Part shown: positions 25,093-32,348 of the stretch, in pieces | Position numbering within the stretch: the first letter of the stretch is position 1 | Layout of the letters: each line of letters starts with the position of its first letter | Source of the DNA: Pseudomonas wadenswilerensis | Lineage (GTDB): Bacteria; Pseudomonadota; Gammaproteobacteria; Pseudomonadales; Pseudomonadaceae | Length of the DNA: 64,000 nt | Reading direction: 5' to 3' | Assembly (NCBI RefSeq): GCF_900497695.1 | Contig: NZ_UIDD01000001.1 | Location: 550,229 to 614,228 of the forward strand | Position numbers and translations under genes: made by a program | The notes under the pieces: generated by a model | Database searches by the model: none | Told to the model about the DNA's origin: nothing | The model's input: the letters and a program-made list of their open reading frames with translations, nothing else

Positions 25093-26151
25093 GTGCGGGT
25101 ACTGCTGATCAAGACCTCGTCCCTGGGCGATGTGATCCACGCGCTGCCGGCGCTGACCGACGCCGCCCGGGCAATCCCCGGCATCCGCTTCGACTGGGTG
25201 GTCGAAGAAGGCTTTGCCGAGATCCCCAGCTGGCACCCAGCGGTGGACAAGATCATCCCGGTGGCCATTCGTCGCTGGCGCAAGAACCTCTGGCAGACCT
25301 TCAAGAGCGGCGAGTGGCGCCAGTTCAAGCAGCGTCTGCGCGAGAGCAAGTATGACCTGGTGATCGACGCCCAGGGCCTGGTCAAATCCGCCTGGCTGAC
25401 CCGTTACGTCAAGGCGCCGGTGGCCGGCATGGACCGTTACTCGGCCCGTGAAGGGCTGGCGAGCCGCTTCTACGACCGGCGTTTGTCGGTGGAGCGCGGC
25501 CAGCATGCGGTGGAGCGGGTGCGCCAGCTGTTCGCCCTCGCTCTGGGCTACAACCTGCCGGCTGGTCTGGGCGATTACGGCCTGGACCTCAACCGCCTGC
25601 AGTTGCCGCCGGCGGCGCCGTTCGTGGTGTTCCTGCACGGCACCACCTGGGCGACCAAGCACTGGCCGGAAGCCTACTGGCGTCAGTTGGCCGAACGCCT
25701 CGGCCAGCAAGGCCTGCAGGTACGCCTGCCGTGGGGCAACCCGGCCGAGCAGGCGCGAGCCGAGCGCATTGCCAAGGGCCTGAGCAACTGCCAGGTGTTG
25801 CCCAAGTTGAACCTGGTCGGAGTCGCCCGCGTACTGGCCGCAGCCAAGGCCTGCATTGCCGTGGATACCGGCCTCGGTCACCTGGCGGCAGCACTGGATG
25901 TACCGACCCTGTCACTGTTCGGCCCGACCAACCCGGGCCTCACCGGTGCCTATGGCAAGTCCCAGGTGCATATCGCCAGCGATTTTGCCTGCGCGCCGTG
26001 CCTGCAAAAAAAATGTACCTACAAGCCGAGCGCTGATGACCAGCGCCGGTTCGATCTCAAACGCGAGTGGCCACTGTGCTTCACTCGCCTGAATCCCGAG
26101 CGTGTGGCGAGCCAATTGCGCGCGTTGCTGCTGGCTGAGGATGTTCGTTGA
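25093..26151 (+). CDS. waaC: LPS heptosyltransferase I
   Basis: A 352-residue GT9 enzyme adding the first heptose to Kdo. The start VRVLLIKTSSLGDVIHALPAL and the segment AVDTGLGHLAAALDVPT are diagnostic. Translation begins at GTG (25093), the codon right after the waaF TAA, so the two genes are coupled. Its TGA shares one base with the waaG ATG. Confidence 0.95.
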   Translation: MRVLLIKTSSLGDVIHALPALTDAARAIPGIRFDWVVEEGFAEIPSWHPAVDKIIPVAIRRWRKNLWQTFKSGEWRQFKQRLRESKYDLVIDAQGLVKSAWLTRYVKAPVAGMDRYSAREGLASRFYDRRLSVERGQHAVERVRQLFALALGYNLPAGLGDYGLDLNRLQLPPAAPFVVFLHGTTWATKHWPEAYWRQLAERLGQQGLQVRLPWGNPAEQARAERIAKGLSNCQVLPKLNLVGVARVLAAAKACIAVDTGLGHLAAALDVPTLSLFGPTNPGLTGAYGKSQVHIASDFACAPCLQKKCTYKPSADDQRRFDLKREWPLCFTRLNPERVASQLRALLLAEDVR

Positions 26152-27275
26152 TGCAACTGGCTTTTGTTCTATACAAGTATTTCCCCTTCGGCGGCCTGCA
26201 GCGTGACTTCATGCGCATTGCCCTGGAGTGTCAGCGTCGCGGTCACCAGATCCGCGTCTACACGCTGATCTGGGAAGGCGATGTGCCCGAGGGCTTCGAA
26301 GTGCTGGTGGCACCGGTCAAGGCGCTGTTCAACCATCGGCGCAACGAGAAACTCAGCGCCTGGATGGAAGCGGACCTGGCCAAGCGCCCGGTTGACCGCC
26401 TGATCGGCTTCAACAAGATGCCCGGGCTGGACGTTTACTACGCCGCCGACGGCTGCTTCGAAGACAAGGCGCAGAACCTGCGCAACTCGCTGTATCGGCG
26501 CTGGGGCCGCTACCGGCACTTTGCCGAGTACGAGCGGGCGGTGTTCGCCAAGGATGCCAAGACCGAGATCCTGATGATCTCCGAAGTCCAGCAGCCGCTG
26601 TTCATCAAGCATTACCAGACACCGATCGAGCGCTTCCATTTGCTGCCACCTGGCATCAGCCAGGACCGCCGCGCGCCGGCCAATGCCGCCGAGATCCGCG
26701 CCGAATTCCGTCGTGAGTTCGGCCTTGAGGATGATCAACTGCTGATGGTGCAGATTGGCTCCGGCTTCAAGACCAAGGGTGTCGACCGCAGCCTCAAGGC
26801 CCTGGCCGCCTTGCCGTCGTCCTTGCGCAAGCGCACGCGCTTGATGGTCATCGGCCAGGACGACCCCAAGGTGTTCCAGCTGCAAAGCGCAACCCTCGGG
26901 CTGAGCGACCAGGTGCAGTTCCTCAAGGGCCGCAGCGATATCCCGCGCTTTCTGCTCGGCGCCGACCTGCTGATCCACCCGGCCTACAACGAAAACACCG
27001 GCACCGTGCTGCTCGAAGCGCTGGTCGCCGGGCTGCCGGTACTGGTTTCGGCCGTGTGCGGCTATGCCCATTACATCGCCGAAGCCGACAGCGGCCTGGT
27101 GCTCGATGAGCCGTTCGAACAGGAGCAGCTCAACCGCTACCTGCAGCGCATGCTCGAAGAGGGTAACGCTCGCGCCGAGTGGGCGCGCAATGGCCTGGCG
27201 TTTGCCGACAGCGCCGACCTCTACAGCATGCCCGAGCATGCCGCCGACGTGATCCTGGCGCAGGAGCGCGCATGA
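26151..27275 (+). CDS. waaG: LPS core glucosyltransferase I
   Basis: A 374-residue GT4 (GT-B fold) glycosyltransferase. The start MQLAFVLYKYFPFGGLQRDF and the acceptor/donor region HPAYNENTGTVLLEALVAGLP (EX7E-type) are typical of WaaG. It adds the first outer-core hexose to heptose II. The ATG at 26151 overlaps the waaC TGA by one base and its own TGA overlaps waaP by four (ATGA), so these genes are translationally coupled. Confidence 0.93.
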   Translation: MQLAFVLYKYFPFGGLQRDFMRIALECQRRGHQIRVYTLIWEGDVPEGFEVLVAPVKALFNHRRNEKLSAWMEADLAKRPVDRLIGFNKMPGLDVYYAADGCFEDKAQNLRNSLYRRWGRYRHFAEYERAVFAKDAKTEILMISEVQQPLFIKHYQTPIERFHLLPPGISQDRRAPANAAEIRAEFRREFGLEDDQLLMVQIGSGFKTKGVDRSLKALAALPSSLRKRTRLMVIGQDDPKVFQLQSATLGLSDQVQFLKGRSDIPRFLLGADLLIHPAYNENTGTVLLEALVAGLPVLVSAVCGYAHYIAEADSGLVLDEPFEQEQLNRYLQRMLEEGNARAEWARNGLAFADSADLYSMPEHAADVILAQERA

Positions 27276-28078
27276 AACTGATACTGGCTGAGCCGTTCAA
27301 ACGCCTGTGGGCCGGGCGCGATGCCTTCGAGGCCGTCGAGGCCCTGCAAGGCGAGGTGTACCGCGAGCTGGAAGGCCGCCGTACCCTGCGCACCGAAGTC
27401 GAAGGCCGTGGCTATTTCGTCAAGATCCACCGTGGCATCGGCTGGGGCGAGATCTTCAAGAACCTGTTCACCGCCAAGCTGCCGGTGCTCGGCGCCGGCC
27501 AAGAATGGCAGGCCATCCAGCGCCTGCACGAAGTGGGCGTGCCGACCATGACTGCGGTGGCCTATGGTGAGCGCGGTGATAATCCGGCTGCCCAGCATTC
27601 GTTCATCGTCACTGAAGAACTGGCACCGACCGTCAGCCTCGAAGACTTCAGCATCGACTGGGTCAAGCAGCCACCCGCGCCGCGCCTCAAGCGTGCGCTG
27701 ATCGCCGAAGTAGCGCGCATGACCGGCATGATGCACCGCGCCGGGGTCAACCACCGCGACTGCTACATCTGCCATTTCTTGCTGCACACCGACCGGGCGG
27801 TGACCGCCGATGACTTCAAGTTGTCGGTTATCGACCTGCACCGCGCCCAGACCCGGGCGAAAATCTCCCGCCGCTGGCGTGACAAGGACCTGGCCGCGCT
27901 GTACTTCTCGGCACTGGACATCGGCCTGACCCGGCGCGACAAGTTGCGCTTCTTGCGTGGCTACTTCCAGCAGCCGCTACGGCAGATTCTGGCCGAGGAA
28001 GCCGGGCTGCTGGCCTGGCTGGAAGGCAAGGCGCAGAAGCTCTACGAGCGTAAACAACGGTACGGAGACGCGCTCTGA
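27272..28078 (+). CDS. waaP: LPS inner-core heptose kinase
   Basis: A 268-residue sugar kinase with a protein-kinase-like fold. It has RGYFVKIHRG (ATP-site Lys, near residue 53), EELAPTVSLEDF, the catalytic loop NHRDCYICHFLL (D163) and VIDLHRA in place of DFG. WaaP phosphorylates heptose I; in P. aeruginosa it is essential for a normal outer membrane. It overlaps waaG by four bases and its stop shares one base with the next gene. Confidence 0.94.
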   Translation: MKLILAEPFKRLWAGRDAFEAVEALQGEVYRELEGRRTLRTEVEGRGYFVKIHRGIGWGEIFKNLFTAKLPVLGAGQEWQAIQRLHEVGVPTMTAVAYGERGDNPAAQHSFIVTEELAPTVSLEDFSIDWVKQPPAPRLKRALIAEVARMTGMMHRAGVNHRDCYICHFLLHTDRAVTADDFKLSVIDLHRAQTRAKISRRWRDKDLAALYFSALDIGLTRRDKLRFLRGYFQQPLRQILAEEAGLLAWLEGKAQKLYERKQRYGDAL

Positions 28079-28812
28079 TGGCGGGTTGGAAACTGGAGCC
28101 TGCCTACCAGGCCCTGGCGACGGATTTTGGCAGCATCGACGCGGTGTTCGCCCTCAAGGGCGAGCGCCTGACCCACGACCCGCTGAGCGAAGTGATCCGT
28201 GTCGAGCGCGACGGGGTCAACTATTACGTCAAACGCTATACCGGCGCAGGCAAAGGCCTGCGCCGGTATTTGGGGCGCCCGCGGATCAAGGCCGAATGGC
28301 AGAACCTCAAGCAGTTCGCCAAGTGGGACATCCCCACCGCCGAAGTGGTCGCCTTTGGCCTTGAGCGTAATGGCCTGGCCTTTGGCCGCGGGGCGATGAT
28401 CACCCGCGAGCTGCCGCGCACCGAAGATCTGTCGGCTCTGGCCGAGCGCAACGATGCGCGCCTGGCCGATCGCGGCTGGGTTGACCACATCAGCCGTCAG
28501 CTGGCCCGGCATACGCGAATCATGCATGACCACCACTTCACCCATAACGATCTGAAGTGGCGCAACCTGCTGGTGGATGACCAGGCCACGCTATTCTTCA
28601 TCGACTGCCCGACCGGCGATTTCTGGTGGGGCTTCATGCTGCGTTACCGCATCACCAAAGACCTGGCGTGCCTGGACAAAGTGGCCAAGTATCACTTGTC
28701 GAATACCCAGCGTCTGCGCTTCTACCTGCAGTACCGCGGGCGCGAGCGTCTGAATGAATCGGACAAACGCCGCATTCGCCATGTGGTGACGTTTTTCGAG
28801 GGACGCGAATGA
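28078..28812 (+). CDS. LPS-core kinase family protein (InaA/WaaP-like fold)
   Basis: A 244-residue kinase-fold protein: NYYVKRYTGAGKG (ATP-site Lys, residues 49-53), EWQNLKQFA, THNDLKWRNLL (HxD catalytic loop near residue 158) and FFIDCPTGDFWW as the metal-binding loop. All core kinase residues seem to be present. It corresponds in position to the wap kinase genes following waaP in P. aeruginosa; I do not assign a specific wap name. It probably phosphorylates another inner-core heptose position. It is coupled to both neighbours by overlaps of 1 and 4 bases. Confidence 0.85.
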   Translation: MAGWKLEPAYQALATDFGSIDAVFALKGERLTHDPLSEVIRVERDGVNYYVKRYTGAGKGLRRYLGRPRIKAEWQNLKQFAKWDIPTAEVVAFGLERNGLAFGRGAMITRELPRTEDLSALAERNDARLADRGWVDHISRQLARHTRIMHDHHFTHNDLKWRNLLVDDQATLFFIDCPTGDFWWGFMLRYRITKDLACLDKVAKYHLSNTQRLRFYLQYRGRERLNESDKRRIRHVVTFFEGRE

Positions 28813-29561
28813 CTGACTTTCTTGCCAGTGCCGATGTGGCACTGCTTGAGCGCCATGGCCTCAACGGTTTCGACCAGCTCTGGGCCCTGCAGCTCGATGC
28901 GGTGGATGAGCCCAATACCGGTCGTGGCGGCTGGAGCAGCGTCTATCGCCTGGAGCTTGAAGGCAAAGGCTACTACCTCAAGCGCCAGAGCGATTACCTG
29001 ACCCGCACCCTGCACCGGCCGTTCGGCGAGCCGACCTTCGCTCGCGAGTTTCGCAATATCAGCCGCTACCAGAAGCTCGGGATTCCCGCTTTGCAGGCGG
29101 TGTATTACGGCGAGCGCAAGGTCGAAGGCGAGCGTCGGGCGATCCTCATGACCCGTGCCCTGGATGACTGGAGCGACCTCGACAGCCTGCTGGCGCAGTG
29201 GCCGCAGCTGGACATCGGCCAGCGCCAGGGCATCCTGCGTGCCTGCGGGCAGCTTGCGCGTACCCTGCACGCTGCCAATCAGGTGCATGGCTGCTTTTAC
29301 CCCAAGCATATCTTCCTGCGTACCCGTAGCGATGGCTGGCTGGCGCAACTGATCGACCTGGAGAAAACCCGGCCGCTGCTGCTGGGCATGCGTGACCGGC
29401 TCAAGGACCTTGAGCCGCTGTTGCGCCGGGCACCGATCTGGAGCGAAGCTGAAGTGCGGGTGATGCTCTCGTCCTACCTGGACCAGCCCACCGACAGCCC
29501 GCTGGTGGATACCTGGCTGCAGCGCCTGACGCGCCGCCGCCGTGAGAAAGAGGCTCGCTGA
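28809..29561 (+). CDS. InaA family kinase-like protein
   Basis: A 250-residue member of the lipopolysaccharide kinase (InaA) family: GWSSVYRLELEGKGYYLKRQ (glycine-loop-like region and Lys, residues 38-59, quoted in parts GWSSVYRL and YYLKRQ), TFAREFRNIS, and the loop VHGCFYPKHIFLRT in place of the usual HRDxxxxN. The catalytic Asp is therefore not where a kinase would need it. LIDLEKTRP supplies the later acidic residue. It may be a catalytically altered kinase or a pseudokinase partner in core phosphorylation. It starts inside the previous stop (ATGA) and shares one base with the next start. Confidence 0.85.
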   Translation: MTDFLASADVALLERHGLNGFDQLWALQLDAVDEPNTGRGGWSSVYRLELEGKGYYLKRQSDYLTRTLHRPFGEPTFAREFRNISRYQKLGIPALQAVYYGERKVEGERRAILMTRALDDWSDLDSLLAQWPQLDIGQRQGILRACGQLARTLHAANQVHGCFYPKHIFLRTRSDGWLAQLIDLEKTRPLLLGMRDRLKDLEPLLRRAPIWSEAEVRVMLSSYLDQPTDSPLVDTWLQRLTRRRREKEAR

Positions 29562-31003
29562 TGCGTTTGTCTGAACTCAAGGATGCCGGGCGCAGCCCGG
29601 ATCTGCCCCTGAACATCAGCCTGGCCGACGCCGCCGGCAGTGCCGAGCTGCAGTTGCTCAGCCTGCTGCGGGTGCTGCCGGGCCAGCGTTATGTTGGCGC
29701 CGGGATCTGGCGCGGCAAGCCGGTACTGGCCAAATTGCTGGTCGGCAGCAGTGCTGCCCGGCATTTTCAGCGTGAGCTGGAGGGTGCGCGGCTGCTGGCC
29801 GCCCAGGGCCTGACCACGCCGTTGCTGCTGGCCGATGGTTTGCGCGAAGGCGAGGGCGGTTGGCTGCTGTTCGAGTTTCTCGAAAACGCCGTGAGCCTGG
29901 CCGATGCCTGGGCTGAAGTCGAAGCCCTGCCGCCGCTGGCCGATGAACAGCACCTGGTGCTCGGCGAAGCCCTGACGGCGGTGGCGCAGATGCACGCCAA
30001 GGGCCTGTGGCAGGACGACCTGCACCTGGACAACCTGCTGCGCCATAACGGCCAGCTGTATTTGATCGATGGCGCCGGGATCAAGGCCGAAACCCTTGGC
30101 CAGCCGTTGTCGCGCCAGCAGGTGCTGCAGAACCTCGGCGTACTTTTCGCCCAGTTGCCCAAGCGCCTGGAGCCGTTCATCGAAGAGCTGCTGGTGCATT
30201 ACCTGCTGGCCAACGCCGAGCACGCGTTGCCGCTGGAAACGCTGCAAAAGCAGATCGACAAGGTCCGTAGCTGGCGTCTGAAGGACTACCTGGACAAGGC
30301 GGGTCGCGAGTGCACGTTGTTCAGCGTCGAGCGCGGTCCGTCGGGCCTGCGTTCAATTCGCCGCAATGAAGTGGTCGCCATGCTGCCGGTGCTGGAGCAG
30401 GCCGATACCCTGATCGACCAGGGCCACCTGTACAAGACCGGCGGCGCCGCCAGCGTGGCCAAGGTCGAGGTCAATGGCCGGCCACTGGTGCTCAAGCGCT
30501 ACAACATCAAGAACACCGCCCATTGGTTCAAGCGCTTCTGGCGCCCGAGCCGGGCCTGGCATTCGTGGATCGAAGGGCATCGCCTGGAGTTTCTCGGCAT
30601 TGCCACGCCCAAGCCGCTGGCGGTGCAGGAGCTGCGCTTCATGGGCTTGCGCAGCCGCGCCTATCTGGTCACCGAGTACGCTGATGGCCCGGATCTGTTG
30701 GCTTGTTTCGCGCCGTATGTCGAATCCGGCGAGGTGCCCGAGGAGCAACTGCAGGCCTTGCAGCACCTGCTCGCTCAGTTGATCCACGAGCGCATCAGCC
30801 ACGGCGACATGAAGGGCCACAACCTGTTCTGGCAGGACGGCCAATGGTCGCTGATCGATCTGGATGCCATGTGTCATCACGCTACCCAGATGAGCTTTGC
30901 CCAGGCCTTTGCCCGTGACCGGGCGCGGTTGTTGCGCAACTGGCCCGCTGGCAGTGCGCTGTACAAGCGCCTGGATGAGTGCCTGCCGAAGCTGGCGGAC
31001 TGA
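29561..31003 (+). CDS. Tandem kinase-fold protein of the LPS-core operon
   Basis: This 480-residue protein contains two kinase-like lobes. Lobe 1 (about 30-230) has PVLAKLLVG, LFEFLENA, the loop QDDLHLDNLL (D152/D153, N158) and YLIDGAGI. Lobe 2 (about 270-475) has PLVLKRYN, LVTEYADG, HGDMKGHNLF (H414, D416) and SLIDLDAM. Lobe 2 keeps the HxD-N-DxD pattern fully; lobe 1 lacks the His. It closes the waa run, so a role in core phosphorylation or in controlling the other kinases is likely. A REP hairpin follows. Confidence 0.83.
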   Translation: MRLSELKDAGRSPDLPLNISLADAAGSAELQLLSLLRVLPGQRYVGAGIWRGKPVLAKLLVGSSAARHFQRELEGARLLAAQGLTTPLLLADGLREGEGGWLLFEFLENAVSLADAWAEVEALPPLADEQHLVLGEALTAVAQMHAKGLWQDDLHLDNLLRHNGQLYLIDGAGIKAETLGQPLSRQQVLQNLGVLFAQLPKRLEPFIEELLVHYLLANAEHALPLETLQKQIDKVRSWRLKDYLDKAGRECTLFSVERGPSGLRSIRRNEVVAMLPVLEQADTLIDQGHLYKTGGAASVAKVEVNGRPLVLKRYNIKNTAHWFKRFWRPSRAWHSWIEGHRLEFLGIATPKPLAVQELRFMGLRSRAYLVTEYADGPDLLACFAPYVESGEVPEEQLQALQHLLAQLIHERISHGDMKGHNLFWQDGQWSLIDLDAMCHHATQMSFAQAFARDRARLLRNWPAGSALYKRLDECLPKLAD

Positions 31004-31012
31004 TAGAGCCGC

Positions 31013-31034
31013 ATCGCGGGGCTTGCCCCGCGAT
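31013..31034. repeat. REP family B hairpin
   Basis: ATCGCGGGGCTTGCCCCGCG followed by AT is an almost perfect short palindrome between the convergent waa operon and the PepSY operon. It may act as a two-way terminator. Confidence 0.75.
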
Positions 31035-31036
31035 TG

Positions 31037-31210
31037 CTATCGAGCCAAGCCGCGCAAGCTGTACAGCGCTGGCAAGCCCAACCCCGCCCAGGCCAGCGCA
31101 TCCCACCAGCCATCGCCAAGCAAGGCGGCAAACAGGCCCAGCGTGCCCACCAGTGCTATCGCCACTGGCATGCCGAACACGCTCCAGAAACCTGACGACT
31201 TGCGCTTCAT
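31037..31210 (-). CDS. Small membrane protein, 57 residues, in the PepSY operon
   Basis: The start is taken at the ATG at 31210, which overlaps the PepSY gene stop (ATGA). The 57 residues (MKRKSSGFWSVFGMPVAIAL at the start) contain two hydrophobic segments (about 10-28 and 33-50). Such small proteins commonly follow PepSY-TM genes in Pseudomonas iron loci. The function is unknown. The longer in-frame reading from 31270 lies inside the PepSY gene and is less likely. Confidence 0.7.
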   Translation of the reverse strand: MKRKSSGFWSVFGMPVAIALVGTLGLFAALLGDGWWDALAWAGLGLPALYSLRGLAR

Positions 31211-32340
31211 TGCACCGTCTCCGCTTGTGCCACCGCCACCGGCTTGCTGGCCCGCCGGCGCACTACCCACAGGTACACCCCGCTACCCAGCACGATGATG
31301 GTCAGCACATCCAGCACTGCCCAGAGAACTTGCATCGGCCGGCCGCCGTAATCACCGAAGTGCAGTGGCTGCGACAGGCCCATGGCGTCCATGTACCAGG
31401 GCCGGTCACCGATGGCGGTGACTTCAAGGTTACTGGCGTCGATCAGCACCGGGGTCAGCAGGTGTGCGGTCAGGTGTGTGCTGCCCTTCATGAACACCGC
31501 ATAGTGATGCTCGCTGGAGAAACGCGTGCCGGGGAAGGCGATGAAGTCCGGCTGCATGCCCGGTGCGGCGTCGGCGGCGATATCCAGCACGCGGCTGACC
31601 GGCGCAAGCTCCATTAGCGGCGGTGCATCGCGGTAGGGCGCGACCATCGCCGTCAGGCTTTCGTTGCGCCACGCCGCGATGACCAGATCCGACAGGGCGC
31701 TGATGACCCCGGTAACCCCAACCACCAGCGCCCAGGTCAGGGTGACGATGCCGATCAGGTTGTGCAGGTCGAGCCAGCGCAGGCGTGTGGACTTGTCGTT
31801 GCGCACGGTAGCGAATTTCACCCGGCGCATGAACGGTGCATAGAGCACCACGCCGGAGATGATCGCCACCACGAATAACAGCCCCATGAACGCCAGCAGC
31901 AGCTTGCCGGGCAGCCCGGCGAACATGTCCACATGCAGGCGCAGCATGGTCATCATGAAGCCGCCATTGGCCGAAGGCATTTCCACCGCTTCGCCGCTGC
32001 GTGCATCGAGCATGAACGTGTGCGACGAATTCGGTTCGGTGCCTGCGGTGGCGGCCATGATTGCGATCACGCCGTTGCTGTCGTCCTCATCCCAGCCGAA
32101 GTACTGCATCACCTCGCCAGGGCGATGGGCCTGGGCCTTGAGCACCAGTTCCTGCAAATCGAGCTTGGGTGTGTCGGCCGGCATCTGCTTGAGCTCGGGG
32201 GCATCGCCCAGCAGGTGGTCGATCTCGTGATGAAAGATCAACGGCAAGCCGGTGACTGCCAGCATCAGCAGGAACAGGGTGCAGATCAGGCTGGTCCAGG
32301 TGTGAACGAAGGACCAGCGACGGATGGTTCGGCTTTTCAT
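31207..32340 (-). CDS. PepSY-associated TM helix protein (PiuB/FoxB-like)
   Basis: A 377-residue inner-membrane protein with four main membrane helices (about 14-36, 140-168, 190-215 and 343-365) and two periplasmic PepSY-like regions. Proteins of this type accompany TonB-dependent siderophore receptors and are thought to help release iron, probably by reduction, from imported siderophores. It lies 8 bases after the receptor gene stop on the same strand, so it is co-transcribed with it and with the small protein that follows. Confidence 0.87.
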   Translation of the reverse strand: MKSRTIRRWSFVHTWTSLICTLFLLMLAVTGLPLIFHHEIDHLLGDAPELKQMPADTPKLDLQELVLKAQAHRPGEVMQYFGWDEDDSNGVIAIMAATAGTEPNSSHTFMLDARSGEAVEMPSANGGFMMTMLRLHVDMFAGLPGKLLLAFMGLLFVVAIISGVVLYAPFMRRVKFATVRNDKSTRLRWLDLHNLIGIVTLTWALVVGVTGVISALSDLVIAAWRNESLTAMVAPYRDAPPLMELAPVSRVLDIAADAAPGMQPDFIAFPGTRFSSEHHYAVFMKGSTHLTAHLLTPVLIDASNLEVTAIGDRPWYMDAMGLSQPLHFGDYGGRPMQVLWAVLDVLTIIVLGSGVYLWVVRRRASKPVAVAQAETVQ

Positions 32341-32348
32341 CCGCGGCC

